Below are positions 28,453 to 38,225 of a stretch of 64,000 bases of DNA, one piece after another; position 1 is the stretch's first letter, and every line of letters begins with the position of its first letter. The notes beneath the pieces are model-generated. The model was not told where the DNA came from and did no database searches. It worked only from the letters and a program-made list of their open reading frames with translations. A program made the translations under genes and the position numbers. The DNA is from Vibrio sp. FE10 (GTDB taxonomy: Bacteria > Pseudomonadota > Gammaproteobacteria > Enterobacterales > Vibrionaceae), in NCBI RefSeq assembly GCF_030297155.1, contig NZ_AP028067.1:806001-870000 (forward strand). The letters run 5' to 3'.

Positions 28453-29343
28453 TTATTCTTCGATAGTTGGAAGAGGTTGTTCGTCAGGTATCGTTACCTG
28501 CAACTGAATCACACGACGGTTATCAGCTGATGTCACTTTGAAATGGTAGTTTTCGATTTCTACAATTTCGCCACGAACCGGTAAGTGACCTAATGCTGTC
28601 ATTACCATGCCGCCGACTGTATCCACTTCGTCATCACTGAAAGAGGTCTCAAACGTATCGTTGAAATCTTCAATAGTGGTTAGAGCTTTAACAGCGAAGG
28701 TATGCTTACTCAGCTTACGAATATCTACTTCTTCTTCATCGTCGAATTCGTCTTCAATTTCACCAACGATTTCTTCGAGGATATCTTCAATGGTTACCAG
28801 GCCAGAAACACCACCAAACTCATCGACAACGATAGACATGTGGTAACGCTCTTCTTGGAATTCTTTGAGCAGGCGATCAACTCGCTTACTTTCAGGAACA
28901 ACCACGACAGGGCGAATCACTTGTTCGATATCAAATGGGGCACTTTCTGAACCCAAATACTTAAGTAGGTCCTTCGCTAATAGAATGCCTTCAACATGGT
29001 CTTTATCTTCACTGATCACTGGGTAGCGAGAGTGTTGAGCATCAGTAATAAGCGCAATTAACGTATCTAAATCGTCGGTGCGTTCAACTGTAACCATTTG
29101 AGAGCGAGGCAGCATGATATCGCGTACTCGCATCTCTGAAATTTCCATAACACCTTCGAGCATGTCGCGAGTGTCGTGGTCAATTAGGTCATTAATTTCA
29201 GAACCGCGGATAACATCCACAAGTTCTTGGCGATCTTTAACTTCGCCTTGAAATATTTGGCCTAGACGTTCAAAGAAGGACTTTCTACTCGGACCTTCAG
29301 ATTTTTTACTTCCCTCAGAAGTGGGGGGGTTACCTTCGTTCAT
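28453..29343 (-). CDS. corC: CorC/YbeX CBS-domain protein
   Basis: 296 residues. Two CBS motifs ([12 protein letters not shown] near 75 and [17 protein letters not shown] near 140) are followed by a CorC_HlyC domain ([17 protein letters not shown]). It is linked to magnesium and cobalt efflux and to ribosome-associated stress tolerance with YbeY and YbeZ. It has an unusually polar first 20 residues ([18 protein letters not shown]). Confidence 0.95.
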   Translation of the reverse strand: MNEGNPPTSEGSKKSEGPSRKSFFERLGQIFQGEVKDRQELVDVIRGSEINDLIDHDTRDMLEGVMEISEMRVRDIMLPRSQMVTVERTDDLDTLIALITDAQHSRYPVISEDKDHVEGILLAKDLLKYLGSESAPFDIEQVIRPVVVVPESKRVDRLLKEFQEERYHMSIVVDEFGGVSGLVTIEDILEEIVGEIEDEFDDEEEVDIRKLSKHTFAVKALTTIEDFNDTFETSFSDDEVDTVGGMVMTALGHLPVRGEIVEIENYHFKVTSADNRRVIQLQVTIPDEQPLPTIEE

Positions 29344-29463
29344 GATTTCTCAAAAAATAACGCTATCAGAAGTGTGATAGCACACATTAAAACTCAGATT
29401 CCTGTGAAAATAACAGGTTCGATGAGTTCTTGTTTCTCTGCAATCTACGTTACTAGAGTCAAT

Positions 29464-29925
29464 TTACTTTTCTAGAATGTAAGGGTCTTCAAAGCCCATA
29501 GTTTGCATGATTTCTGTCTCGAGTGACTCCATCTCTTCAGCTTCATCATCTTCGATATGATCATAACCTAGCAGATGCAGACTGCCATGTACAACCATAT
29601 GAGCCCAGTGTGCTAGCAGAGGCTTATTTTGCTCTTCTGCTTCTTTTTCGACAACTTGGCGGCAGATAATAAGGTCACCCAGTAGATCTAATTCCATTCC
29701 TGGTGGCGCTTCAAATGGGAAAGACAGCACGTTAGTCGGCTTATCTTTTCCACGATAGTCATGGTTGAGCTGGTGGCTCTCTTCTGTATCAACAATACGA
29801 ACGGTGAGCTCGGCATTCTCTTGAAACTGAGGAATTGTCTTGTCCAACCAAAGCTGAATATCTTGCTCGGTTGGAAGACCTTGCTCATTTTCGACCGCTA
29901 TTTGCAGGTCTAGTTCAATAGACAT
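29464..29925 (-). CDS. ybeY: endoribonuclease YbeY
   Basis: 153 residues. The metal-binding signature [15 protein letters not shown] (about 112-126) is complete with three His. It acts in 16S rRNA 3' end maturation and 70S quality control. It starts one base after ybeZ ends. Confidence 0.97.
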   Translation of the reverse strand: MSIELDLQIAVENEQGLPTEQDIQLWLDKTIPQFQENAELTVRIVDTEESHQLNHDYRGKDKPTNVLSFPFEAPPGMELDLLGDLIICRQVVEKEAEEQNKPLLAHWAHMVVHGSLHLLGYDHIEDDEAEEMESLETEIMQTMGFEDPYILEK

Positions 29926-31047
29926 CTATTTATCACCTTGTTCTGCAATTACAGAATTATTTTGTGTTGCTAATTGTGTCGTAACGGCTTGTTGAGCCTC
30001 AAGAAGCTTGGCTTCGCGTTCTTCACGCTTACGTTGTTCAAACTCTTTGCGCTCTTTCTGGTCTTTTGCTTCCCACTTCTCGTACGCATTGACGATACGA
30101 GCAACCACAGGGTGACGAACGACGTCTTCAGACATGAAGAAGTTAAAGCTAATGTCATCAACGTCACTGAGCACTTCAGTCGCGTGACGTAGGCCTGACT
30201 TCGCACCGCGAGGTAAATCGATTTGAGTGATATCACCGGTGATCACAGCGCGAGAGTTAAAACCGATACGGGTTAAGAACATTTTCATCTGCTCTACCGT
30301 GGTGTTTTGGCTCTCATCAAGAATGATAAATGCATCATTTAGTGTACGTCCTCGCATGTAAGCCAGTGGTGCAACTTCAATCACGTTACGCTCAATCAGC
30401 TTCTCGACACGCTCAAAGCCAAGCATCTCAAAGAGTGCATCGTAAAGTGGACGCAAATATGGATCGACTTTCTGGCTTAGATCTCCTGGAAGGAAACCAA
30501 GCTTCTCACCAGCCTCAACGGCAGGGCGAGTCAGTAGGATTCGGCGAACCTCTTGACGTTCGAGAGCATCGACTGCTGCCGCGACCGCTAAGTACGTTTT
30601 ACCTGTACCAGCAGGGCCAATACCAAAGGTGATGTCATGAGTGACCATGTTCATCAAGTATTGAGCTTGGTTGGGTGTACGTGGCTTGATAACGCCTTTT
30701 TTAGTCTTAATGGTCACTTCTTTGCCGTAGTCGATTTCAGACTCGACATGTTGCTCCAAAATGCCTGACTCGGTAACTGCTAGGTGCACCTGTTCAGGTT
30801 CAATATCGGACACGTTGCCTTTGACCGGAGCCGTTTCTACATAGAGGTGCTTGATGATATCTAAAGCGGCCGCTGTGGTGTGAGGCTTGCCTACTATGGT
30901 GAAAAAGTTACTACGGTAATTAATTTCAACGCCAAGACGGCGTTCAAGGTGTTTGATATTGTCGTCGAATGGACCACATAAGCTTGCTAAGCGTAGGTTG
31001 TCGGCAGGTTCTAGATTGATCTCTAAAGTAACGATTTTATTGCTCAA
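29926..31047 (-). CDS. ybeZ: PhoH-family ATPase YbeZ
   Basis: 373 residues. Walker A is GPAGTGKTYLA (about 140-150) and Walker B/DEAD-like is FIILDESQNT. An N-terminal KH-like region and a charged Glu/Gln/Lys tail surround the ATPase core. It is a partner of YbeY in RNA metabolism and forms the first gene of the ybeZ-ybeY-corC-lnt set. Confidence 0.95.
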   Translation of the reverse strand: MSNKIVTLEINLEPADNLRLASLCGPFDDNIKHLERRLGVEINYRSNFFTIVGKPHTTAAALDIIKHLYVETAPVKGNVSDIEPEQVHLAVTESGILEQHVESEIDYGKEVTIKTKKGVIKPRTPNQAQYLMNMVTHDITFGIGPAGTGKTYLAVAAAVDALERQEVRRILLTRPAVEAGEKLGFLPGDLSQKVDPYLRPLYDALFEMLGFERVEKLIERNVIEVAPLAYMRGRTLNDAFIILDESQNTTVEQMKMFLTRIGFNSRAVITGDITQIDLPRGAKSGLRHATEVLSDVDDISFNFFMSEDVVRHPVVARIVNAYEKWEAKDQKERKEFEQRKREEREAKLLEAQQAVTTQLATQNNSVIAEQGDK

Positions 31048-31092
31048 ATTAGCCTCTCATTTTGTGCCACTCGCTCTTAAATAAAACAAAGA

Positions 31093-31119
31093 GCAAAAAG
31101 CCCGATTTAGACCGGGCTT
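31093..31119 (-). terminator. terminator after miaB
   Basis: AAGCCCG and CGGGCTT form the stem, with T-rich continuation on the minus strand. It separates miaB from ybeZ. Confidence 0.85.
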
Positions 31120-31207
31120 CTGATGGTGATTCCCTATTTCTAAGATGGTCACTTAGTTAGGTAATTTCAAGCTTTTCGTTTGAGCTTTGTTCTCAAACGT
31201 TATCTGA

Positions 31208-32632
31208 CTATGGCGTAAATGTCGCTACACCTAGCTCATCTTCGCGTTTTGTTTTTTCCATCATTTCTGCTGGAGTCATTGCCACGCGTAGGCCCATGTC
31301 TTTTTCTGTACGAACCAATTCACCACGTAGTGAGTTGGTGTAAACCTCAGTGATCTTCACGTCTACGAATTGACCGATAAGATCAGCAGAACCTTCAAAG
31401 TTCACAACACGACTGTTTTCAGTACGGCCACGAAGCTCCATTAGGTTCTTTCTTGAAGGACCTTCTACAAGAATACGTTGCTCGGTACCTAACATTAGGC
31501 GAGAGAAGCGCATAGCTTGAGTGTTCACCGTTTGTTGAAGCTCGTATAGACGATCTTTCTTCTCTTGTGCTGGCACATCACATGGGTAATCTGCGGCTGG
31601 CGTACCTGGACGAGGAGAGAAAACAAAGCTGAAGCTCATATCGAAATCAACTTCTTTGATTAGTTTCATCGTATCTTGGAAGTCTTGCTTAGACTCACCT
31701 GGGAAACCAACGATAAAGTCAGAGCTGATTTGAATATCAGGGCGAGCTTTACGCAGTTTACGAATGATAGATTTGTATTCGATTGCCGTATGTGGACGCT
31801 TCATCATTGTTAGAATGCGGTCACTACCACTTTGTACTGGCAAGTGAAGGAAGCTCACTAGTTCCGGTGTGTCTTTGTAAACTTCAATGATGTCGTCGCC
31901 GAACTCAAGCGGGTGGCTTGTTGTGAAACGAATACGGTCGATACCATCAATAGACGCAACTAGGCGAAGTAGTTCTGCAAATGTGCAGATGTCGCCTTCG
32001 TGAGTTGGACCACGGAATGCGTTTACGTTTTGGCCAAGTAGGTTTACTTCACGTACACCTTGTTCTGCAAGTTGTGCAACTTCGTAGAGTACATCGTCCA
32101 TTGGACGGCTAACTTCTTCACCACGAGTATATGGCACAACACAGTAAGTACAGTACTTAGAACAACCTTCCATGATAGAAACGTACGCCGTTGCGCCGTC
32201 TGCTTTTGGCTCTGGAAGGTTATCGAATTTTTCGATCTCAGGGAATGAGATATCCATTACAGGTTTTTCGTTAGACAGAGATGACTTAATCATTTCTGGT
32301 AGACGGTGTAATGTTTGAGGGCCAAAGATTACGTCAACATAAGGCGCGCGTTGACGGATATGGTCACCTTCTTGAGTTGCTACACAGCCACCTACACCGA
32401 TCACCACACCTTCTTTTTTATCTTTAAGTGTTTTCCAACGACCAAGCTGGTGGAATACCTTTTCTTGCGCTTTTTCACGAATAGAACAAGTATTCAGGAG
32501 TAGTACGTCTGCTTCCTCAGGTACTTCAGTTAGCTCATAGCCATTTGCAGCGTTAAGCAGGTCAGCCATTTTTGATGAATCGTATTCATTCATCTGACAG
32601 CCCCAAGTTTTAATTAGCAGTTTCTTACTCAT
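31208..32632 (-). CDS. miaB: tRNA-2-methylthio-N6-dimethylallyladenosine synthase
   Basis: 474 residues. The N-terminal methylthiotransferase domain has Cys in WGCQMN and NTCSIREKA. The radical-SAM motif is CSKYCTYC (about 157-164), and a C-terminal TRAM domain follows. It methylthiolates i6A37 in tRNAs that read codons starting with U. It lies divergent from the UbiF-type gene, as in E. coli. Confidence 0.98.
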   Translation of the reverse strand: MSKKLLIKTWGCQMNEYDSSKMADLLNAANGYELTEVPEEADVLLLNTCSIREKAQEKVFHQLGRWKTLKDKKEGVVIGVGGCVATQEGDHIRQRAPYVDVIFGPQTLHRLPEMIKSSLSNEKPVMDISFPEIEKFDNLPEPKADGATAYVSIMEGCSKYCTYCVVPYTRGEEVSRPMDDVLYEVAQLAEQGVREVNLLGQNVNAFRGPTHEGDICTFAELLRLVASIDGIDRIRFTTSHPLEFGDDIIEVYKDTPELVSFLHLPVQSGSDRILTMMKRPHTAIEYKSIIRKLRKARPDIQISSDFIVGFPGESKQDFQDTMKLIKEVDFDMSFSFVFSPRPGTPAADYPCDVPAQEKKDRLYELQQTVNTQAMRFSRLMLGTEQRILVEGPSRKNLMELRGRTENSRVVNFEGSADLIGQFVDVKITEVYTNSLRGELVRTEKDMGLRVAMTPAEMMEKTKREDELGVATFTP

Positions 32633-32941
32633 TTTTTGTTCGCTCGATCGTTAGTTTAATTTAAGGGAGCAAATCGCCCAGTATTCATCTGCAAGTGCCG
32701 TTTGTCATATTAACGCATTCAGCTCTTATGACCGGCTCTGGCAGCAAGCCGCGTATTGTACTGGTTTCAAAACCGACTGACTAGTAGTCTGATAAAATCT
32801 CTTCGGTAGTGGTTTTTATTATCGTTAACGCTAGGTACAGCAAGGGGTAACCCTTTATTCGAATAAGGTTTTTGGTTACAAGTTAGTTGTGAAAACGTAC
32901 AATCGAAAACAGTCAAAGAATCAAAATGATAAGTACAAAAT
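32633..32941. other. divergent promoter region of miaB and the hydroxylase
   Basis: No ORF, RNA gene or clear terminator is visible in these 309 bp. It should hold both promoters, but I cannot place them reliably. Confidence 0.4.
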
Positions 32942-34117
32942 ATGAACAGTTACGACATTGTAGTAGTGGGTGGTGGCATGGTTGGTGCTGCGACTGCAAT
33001 CGGCTTTGCTAAACAAGGACTGAATGTTGCTGTGATCGAAGGCTTTGCTCCCAAAGCTTATGATGACTCACAAGCGATGGATATCCGTGTATCAGCAATT
33101 TCTCAGGCTTCAGTTGATTTGCTTGAAGGGCTGGGTGCATGGCAAAGCATCGCTGCAATGCGCGTCTGTTCTTACAAGCGTTTGGAAACTTGGGAACACC
33201 CAGAGTGTCGTACTCGTTTTGATGCCGCGTCTCTTGATTTACCTCGTTTAGGTTACATCATTGAGAATCGATTAATCCAGTTGGGTTTATGGGCTCAGTT
33301 TGAAGCATATGATAATTTAACGATCTTATGCCCAGAGAAATTAGACACTATTGAATTTGGCGAAACCAATATCGTCAAGCTTCAATCTGGTTCGCAGCTG
33401 TCAGCGAAGTGGGTGATTGGCGCTGATGGCGCAAATTCAGCCGTTCGTCAGCAAGCTGGGATTGGTATTACGGCTTGGGATTACCGACAGCACTGTATGC
33501 TTATCAATGTAGAAACAGAACTTCCTCAGCAAGATATTACTTGGCAACAGTTTTTACCGAGTGGACCTCGTTCATTTTTGCCATTGTGTTCTCTAACCTC
33601 TGACGGTCAAGAAGTCGGGCAGGGGTCGTTGGTTTGGTATGACTCCCCATCTCGTATTAAGCAACTTTCTGCGATGAGTCCAGAAAAATTACGTAATGAA
33701 GTGATTACTAACTTCCCTGCAGAATTGGGTGATGTAAAAGTGTTGAATGCAGGTTCATTCCCTTTGACTCGACGTCATGCTCAATCATACTCGAAGAATA
33801 ATTGCATTCTTGTCGGGGACTCAGCACATACGATTAACCCTCTAGCAGGTCAGGGTGTTAACTTGGGCTTTAAAGATGTGGCTGCACTATTGGATATCAC
33901 TAAAGAGAAAGGTGAATTGAATCAATCTGTGGCGAGACGCTATGAAGTGATCAGAAGAGGTGACAATCTAATGATGCAAAGTGGCATGGACTTTTTCTAC
34001 AAAACGTTCAGTAATGATATTGGCCCGCTCAAGTTTGTACGTAATGCTGCACTGAAGCTAGCAGAAAACTCAGGGCCGATTAAATCACAGGTACTTAAAT
34101 ACGCTTTAGGATTATGA
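32942..34117 (+). CDS. ubiF: ubiquinone-biosynthesis FAD-dependent hydroxylase (UbiF type)
   Basis: 391 residues. The FAD-binding Rossmann motif VVGGGMVGAATAIGFAKQG is at 8-26, GADGANS near 156 and GDSAHTINPLAGQGVNLGFKD near 295. These are the three signatures of the UbiH/UbiF/UbiI family. By position next to miaB and the tRNA array it is most likely UbiF, which hydroxylates C6 of the demethoxyubiquinone ring in aerobic respiration. The regiospecificity is inferred from context. Confidence 0.9.
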   Translation: MNSYDIVVVGGGMVGAATAIGFAKQGLNVAVIEGFAPKAYDDSQAMDIRVSAISQASVDLLEGLGAWQSIAAMRVCSYKRLETWEHPECRTRFDAASLDLPRLGYIIENRLIQLGLWAQFEAYDNLTILCPEKLDTIEFGETNIVKLQSGSQLSAKWVIGADGANSAVRQQAGIGITAWDYRQHCMLINVETELPQQDITWQQFLPSGPRSFLPLCSLTSDGQEVGQGSLVWYDSPSRIKQLSAMSPEKLRNEVITNFPAELGDVKVLNAGSFPLTRRHAQSYSKNNCILVGDSAHTINPLAGQGVNLGFKDVAALLDITKEKGELNQSVARRYEVIRRGDNLMMQSGMDFFYKTFSNDIGPLKFVRNAALKLAENSGPIKSQVLKYALGL

Positions 34118-34146
34118 TTCGTTAGTCCAAATTATCGAGTTATAAA

Positions 34147-34175
34147 AAGAAGGAGAGCAGGGGCTCTCCTTTTTG
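34147..34175. terminator. bidirectional terminator between ubiF and the lactonase gene
   Basis: AAAAAGAAGGAGAG and CTCTCCTTTTT form a symmetrical hairpin with A and T tracts between convergent genes. Confidence 0.85.
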
Positions 34176-34190
34176 ATCTCGTGATAATGC

Positions 34191-35237
34191 TTAATGCTGT
34201 TGCGTCACACAAACAGGCGCATCAATGGCTAAAGAACATCCCGTATAGATGAGAGAGCCATCTTCAACATTTCGTTTGAATGACGTGAGGTTGTTGGAGT
34301 GCTGGTTTGCGGAGATAAGCCATTGTCCGTCATTAGTGATATGAAAGTCGCGAGGGAACTTGCCTTCAACATCGTAACTGTCCATAAAAATGAGCTTTTG
34401 AGTGACTGAGTCTATTCGAAAACAGCTGATTCTTGATTGATGTCGGCAAGACACATAAAGGAATTGCTCATCTGGCGATAGCTTAATTGCAGCCGCGGCT
34501 TCCCCTTTCTCCATGTTAGGTAGTGCGTCAACCTCTTCCGCAATATTCCACAGCCCTAAAGACTTCTCCAAAATCAATATCGTTTCCGAGAGCTCACACA
34601 TCACATAGGCTCTATCTTCAGCTTGGTTAAAGATTAGGTGACGAGGTCCATTCCCTGCTGGCACTTTAATAGACTGCATTGGCTCATCAAGGAATTCTTC
34701 TTGTTCTTCGTCAAAGCAATAGAAGTTGATTCGATCGGCTCCGAGATCGACGGTGACAAACTGAGGAGAATTCTTCATAAAAAGGCTTTGATGAGCATGT
34801 GGGCCAGTTTGTCTTTCTGTATTAGGTCCAGAACCAACCATTTTAAGTGTTTTGAGTCGTTTATCGATATTGCCATTGATACTTAAACTAAAGATATCGA
34901 ATGTCCCTGATGAGTATTGCGATGTAATTGCAAATTTATTGTGGGGATCTATCGTGATATGACAAGGATGCTCTCCTGAAATTGGCTCAGCATTTGACGC
35001 TATTTTTGAATCAGAATTAGGTATATGAATGAGCTGTGGTTGTATCTTTTGGTCAACTTCAGAAGCTGTGTAGACCCCTAGCTTGGTCGTGGTGACAAAC
35101 GAGGGGTTAGTGCAGGCCGCTATAAGCTCTAAAGGCAACAGCGTTCCCGTTTCTAGATCTAACTGAGTTTGATACACACCTTGGCTATTACTTGGAGAAT
35201 CTGTGTAGCAACCGATCGTTAAAGGGAGGGTTTTCAT
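34191..35237 (-). CDS. lactonase-family seven-bladed beta-propeller protein
   Basis: 348 residues without a signal peptide. The motifs EHPCHITIDPHNKFAITSQY, TGPHAHQSLF, GNGPRHLIFN and KFPRDFHITNDGQWL are spaced as in 6-phosphogluconolactonase (Pgl/YbhE) and related carboxy-cis,cis-muconate cyclases. It probably hydrolyses a sugar lactone in the cytoplasm. It stands alone and is not next to pentose-phosphate genes, so a different lactone cannot be excluded. Confidence 0.8.
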   Translation of the reverse strand: MKTLPLTIGCYTDSPSNSQGVYQTQLDLETGTLLPLELIAACTNPSFVTTTKLGVYTASEVDQKIQPQLIHIPNSDSKIASNAEPISGEHPCHITIDPHNKFAITSQYSSGTFDIFSLSINGNIDKRLKTLKMVGSGPNTERQTGPHAHQSLFMKNSPQFVTVDLGADRINFYCFDEEQEEFLDEPMQSIKVPAGNGPRHLIFNQAEDRAYVMCELSETILILEKSLGLWNIAEEVDALPNMEKGEAAAAIKLSPDEQFLYVSCRHQSRISCFRIDSVTQKLIFMDSYDVEGKFPRDFHITNDGQWLISANQHSNNLTSFKRNVEDGSLIYTGCSLAIDAPVCVTQQH

Positions 35238-35361
35238 AGGCAGTCATACTCAGTTAGAAAATGGAGCAGACATTGTCTAATAAAATCGCAGTAAAAGTGA
35301 GGTTATAGGAGAGAATACTTGGTGACTTGGCTTGCAGATTTGCATATTCCAGATAAAACAA

Positions 35362-35383
35362 AACCCAGCTAAAAAGCTGGGTT
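35362..35383 (-). terminator. terminator of the tRNA array
   Basis: AACCCAGCT and AGCTGGGTT form the stem and TTTGTTTT follows on the minus strand, directly after the last tRNA gene. Confidence 0.9.
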
Positions 35384-35394
35384 CTATTCAATGA

Positions 35395-35479
35395 TGGTGC
35401 GGTCGGAGAGACTTGAACTCTCACACCTCTCGGCGCCAGAACCTAAATCTGGTGCGTCTACCAATTCCGCCACGACCGC
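35395..35479 (-). tRNA. tRNA-Leu(UAG), last gene of the array
   Basis: 85 nt with encoded CCA. The long variable arm is typical of Leu. The anticodon loop TTTAGGT gives UAG. It is the promoter-distal gene, just before the terminator, and begins the first copy of the 846-bp duplication. Confidence 0.97.
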
Positions 35480-35556
35480 AGCAAATCTTTATAGTTATAT
35501 CGACATTGGTGATTCAATATAACGTTGTTTGTACTTTTTCTTTCATAAAGAAAGAA

Positions 35557-35633
35557 TGGTGGCTACTGCGGGATTCGAACCTGCGACCCCATCATTATGA
35601 GTGATGTGCTCTAACCAACTGAGCTAAGTAGCC
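35557..35633 (-). tRNA. tRNA-Met(CAU), elongator
   Basis: 77 nt with CCA. The stem-loop reads ATCACTCATAATGAT with anticodon CAT. The 5' end GGCTACTTAGCTCAG is the elongator type. Confidence 0.96.
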
Positions 35634-35684
35634 AATAATGAATTTTATGTATTCACTATTTTATCTCTAATTAAAGAGAAATAA

Positions 35685-35769
35685 TGGTGCGGTCGGAGAG
35701 ACTTGAACTCTCACACCTCTCGGCGCCAGAACCTAAATCTGGTGCGTCTACCAATTCCGCCACGACCGC
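35685..35769 (-). tRNA. tRNA-Leu(UAG)
   Basis: Identical to the other Leu genes of the array; encoded CCA. Confidence 0.97.
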
Positions 35770-35878
35770 AGCAAATCTTTATAGTTATATCGACATTGGT
35801 GATTCAATATAACGTTGTTCTCTTGTTTTGCTATTTAGCTTAAAAACAAGCTAAGTAATAAACAAAGAGTTTAAATAG

Positions 35879-35953
35879 TGGCTGGGCTACCTGGATTCGA
35901 ACCAGGGAATGCTGGCATCAAAAGCCAGTGCCTTACCGCTTGGCGATAGCCCA
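35879..35953 (-). tRNA. tRNA-Gln(UUG)
   Basis: 75 nt with CCA. The anticodon stem CTGGC encloses TTTTGAT, anticodon TTG. The 5' end is TGGGCTATCGCC, as in Gln tRNAs. Confidence 0.96.
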
Positions 35954-35982
35954 ACAGGATATCAATTAAGATATCTAAATAA

Positions 35983-36067
35983 TGGTGCGGTCGGAGAGAC
36001 TTGAACTCTCACACCTCTCGGCGCCAGAACCTAAATCTGGTGCGTCTACCAATTCCGCCACGACCGC
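35983..36067 (-). tRNA. tRNA-Leu(UAG)
   Basis: Identical to the other Leu genes. On the plus strand it is followed by the spacer type beginning AGCAAAGCTTTTACTC. Confidence 0.97.
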
Positions 36068-36135
36068 AGCAAAGCTTTTACTCTAGCGAAGAGTATAGTT
36101 AAGAAGACTTATGGTTTGTCTAAGTAACGTTGTAG

Positions 36136-36210
36136 TGGCTGGGCTACCTGGATTCGAACCAGGGAATGCTGGCATCAAAAGCCAGTGCCTTACCGCTTGG
36201 CGATAGCCCA
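36136..36210 (-). tRNA. tRNA-Gln(UUG)
   Basis: Identical to the Gln gene at 35879; encoded CCA. Confidence 0.96.
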
Positions 36211-36240
36211 ACAATGATATCATTTAAGATATCTAAATAA

Positions 36241-36325
36241 TGGTGCGGTCGGAGAGACTTGAACTCTCACACCTCTCGGCGCCAGAACCTAAATCTGGTG
36301 CGTCTACCAATTCCGCCACGACCGC
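36241..36325 (-). tRNA. tRNA-Leu(UAG)
   Basis: Counterpart of 35395 in the second copy of the 846-bp unit. Confidence 0.97.
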
Positions 36326-36402
36326 AGCAAATCTTTATAGTTATATCGACATTGGTGATTCAATATAACGTTGTTTGTACTTTTTCTTTCATAAAGAAAG
36401 AA

Positions 36403-36479
36403 TGGTGGCTACTGCGGGATTCGAACCTGCGACCCCATCATTATGAGTGATGTGCTCTAACCAACTGAGCTAAGTAGCC
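36403..36479 (-). tRNA. tRNA-Met(CAU), elongator
   Basis: Counterpart of 35557, 846 bp away and identical. Confidence 0.96.
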
Positions 36480-36530
36480 AATAATGAATTTTATGTATTC
36501 ACTATTTTATCTCTAATTAAAGAGAAATAA

Positions 36531-36615
36531 TGGTGCGGTCGGAGAGACTTGAACTCTCACACCTCTCGGCGCCAGAACCTAAATCTGGTGCGTCTACCAA
36601 TTCCGCCACGACCGC
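36531..36615 (-). tRNA. tRNA-Leu(UAG)
   Basis: Counterpart of 35685 in the second unit. Confidence 0.97.
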
Positions 36616-36724
36616 AGCAAATCTTTATAGTTATATCGACATTGGTGATTCAATATAACGTTGTTCTCTTGTTTTGCTATTTAGCTTAAAAACAAGCTAA
36701 GTAATAAACAAAGAGTTTAAATAG

Positions 36725-36799
36725 TGGCTGGGCTACCTGGATTCGAACCAGGGAATGCTGGCATCAAAAGCCAGTGCCTTACCGCTTGGCGATAGCCCA
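36725..36799 (-). tRNA. tRNA-Gln(UUG)
   Basis: Counterpart of 35879 in the second unit. Confidence 0.96.
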
Positions 36800-36828
36800 A
36801 CAGGATATCAATTAAGATATCTAAATAA

Positions 36829-36913
36829 TGGTGCGGTCGGAGAGACTTGAACTCTCACACCTCTCGGCGCCAGAACCTAAATCTGGTGCGTCTACCAATT
36901 CCGCCACGACCGC
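36829..36913 (-). tRNA. tRNA-Leu(UAG)
   Basis: Counterpart of 35983 in the second unit. Confidence 0.97.
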
Positions 36914-36981
36914 AGCAAAGCTTTTACTCTAGCGAAGAGTATAGTTAAGAAGACTTATGGTTTGTCTAAGTAACGTTGTAG

Positions 36982-37056
36982 TGGCTGGGCTACCTGGATT
37001 CGAACCAGGGAATGCTGGCATCAAAAGCCAGTGCCTTACCGCTTGGCGATAGCCCA
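36982..37056 (-). tRNA. tRNA-Gln(UUG)
   Basis: Counterpart of 36136 in the second unit. Confidence 0.96.
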
Positions 37057-37086
37057 ACAATGATATCATTTAAGATATCTAAATAA

Positions 37087-37171
37087 TGGTGCGGTCGGAG
37101 AGACTTGAACTCTCACACCTCTCGGCGCCAGAACCTAAATCTGGTGCGTCTACCAATTCCGCCACGACCGC
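37087..37171 (-). tRNA. tRNA-Leu(UAG)
   Basis: Lies just past the second 846-bp unit. Its plus-strand 3' spacer is the AGCAAAGCTTTTACTC type, unlike the Leu genes that open the two units, so it marks a likely recombination junction. Confidence 0.97.
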
Positions 37172-37239
37172 AGCAAAGCTTTTACTCTAGCGAAGAGTAT
37201 AGTTAAGAAGACTTATGGTTTGTCTAAGTAACGTTGTAG

Positions 37240-37314
37240 TGGCTGGGCTACCTGGATTCGAACCAGGGAATGCTGGCATCAAAAGCCAGTGCCTTACCGC
37301 TTGGCGATAGCCCA
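37240..37314 (-). tRNA. tRNA-Gln(UUG)
   Basis: Same sequence as the other Gln genes; encoded CCA. Confidence 0.96.
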
Positions 37315-37343
37315 ACAGGATATCAATTAAGATATCTAAATAA

Positions 37344-37428
37344 TGGTGCGGTCGGAGAGACTTGAACTCTCACACCTCTCGGCGCCAGAACCTAAATCTG
37401 GTGCGTCTACCAATTCCGCCACGACCGC
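37344..37428 (-). tRNA. tRNA-Leu(UAG)
   Basis: Same sequence as the other Leu genes; followed on the plus strand by the AGCAAATCTTTATAG spacer. Confidence 0.97.
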
Positions 37429-37504
37429 AGCAAATCTTTATAGTTATATCGACATTGGTGATTCAATATAACGTTGTTTGTACTTTTCTTTCATAAAGAA
37501 AGAA

Positions 37505-37581
37505 TGGTGGCTACTGCGGGATTCGAACCTGCGACCCCATCATTATGAGTGATGTGCTCTAACCAACTGAGCTAAGTAGCC
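37505..37581 (-). tRNA. tRNA-Met(CAU), elongator
   Basis: Same mature sequence as the other Met genes. The spacer on its 3' side (plus strand, from 37582) is unique within the array. Confidence 0.96.
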
Positions 37582-37658
37582 ATCTGAGAGCGAAGTAATA
37601 TAATATAATCTCGCTTCCAATGCCATTATCTTTTTAAAGATAATTACACTTTAAATTG

Positions 37659-37733
37659 TGGCTGGGCTACCTGGATTCGAACCAGGGAATGCTGGCATCA
37701 AAAGCCAGTGCCTTACCGCTTGGCGATAGCCCA
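37659..37733 (-). tRNA. tRNA-Gln(UUG)
   Basis: Same mature sequence; flanking spacers differ from the inner copies. Confidence 0.96.
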
Positions 37734-37762
37734 ACAATGATGTCAATTAAGACATCTCAATA

Positions 37763-37847
37763 TGGTGCGGTCGGAGAGACTTGAACTCTCACACCTCTCG
37801 GCGCCAGAACCTAAATCTGGTGCGTCTACCAATTCCGCCACGACCGC
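37763..37847 (-). tRNA. tRNA-Leu(UAG)
   Basis: Second gene to be transcribed. Its spacer toward the Met gene is unique, so it probably belongs to the ancestral core of the array. Confidence 0.97.
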
Positions 37848-37914
37848 TTTATTTCCTAAAAACTCTTTGTTGTCAAAAGACATACGTTTAATAACAAACA
37901 GAGTGCTTAGGAAA

Positions 37915-37991
37915 TGGTGGCTACTGCGGGATTCGAACCTGCGACCCCATCATTATGAGTGATGTGCTCTAACCAACTGAGCTAAGTAGCC
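37915..37991 (-). tRNA. tRNA-Met(CAU), first gene of the array
   Basis: First transcribed gene, about 50 bp downstream of the promoter. Met first, then Leu and Gln, recalls the order metT-leuW-glnU of E. coli at the same chromosomal neighbourhood. Confidence 0.96.
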
Positions 37992-38039
37992 ATTTCCAAA
38001 TTGTTGCTCATTTCGAGACGTTGCCGCTTCGTTGTGAAC

Positions 38040-38075
38040 GGGGCGCATTATGCGGAGTTGAGTGAAACCCGTCAA
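38040..38075 (-). promoter_or_regulatory. strong promoter of the tRNA array with GC-rich discriminator
   Basis: On the minus strand TTGACG (38075-38070) and CATAAT (38052-38047) are 17 bp apart, preceded upstream by a T-run. GCGCCCC follows the -10 element, the GC-rich discriminator of promoters under stringent (ppGpp) control. Confidence 0.85.
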
Positions 38076-38225
38076 CTTTTTTTTTGAATAAATCACGAAT
38101 AAACATCTGTTCGGTTTCTTTTTAGTCAAAGAGGCGTATTTGTCAGCAAAAAATAGGTTCAAATACCGATATATATAGGAAGTTAAGTTTTGGATACGAA
38201 GCTCTTTAGAAAGAGCGAAAACGAA

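Larger units (their letters stand above)
35395..37086. repeat. 846-bp tandem duplication in the tRNA array
   Basis: 35395-36240 and 36241-37086 look identical base by base in both tRNAs and spacers. Each copy holds Leu-Met-Leu-Gln-Leu-Gln in plus-strand order. All six genes recur at exactly 846 bp. Similarity continues through the Leu gene at 37087 and then switches spacer type. Confidence 0.9.

Noticed and set aside
35413..36450. Two identical short plus-strand ORFs
   Set aside because: They are antisense readings across tRNA-Leu and tRNA-Met genes of the duplicated unit.
35395..37991. Regular repeats with spacers, at first sight CRISPR-like
   Set aside because: All repeated units fold as tRNAs with encoded CCA, and spacers are themselves repeated.
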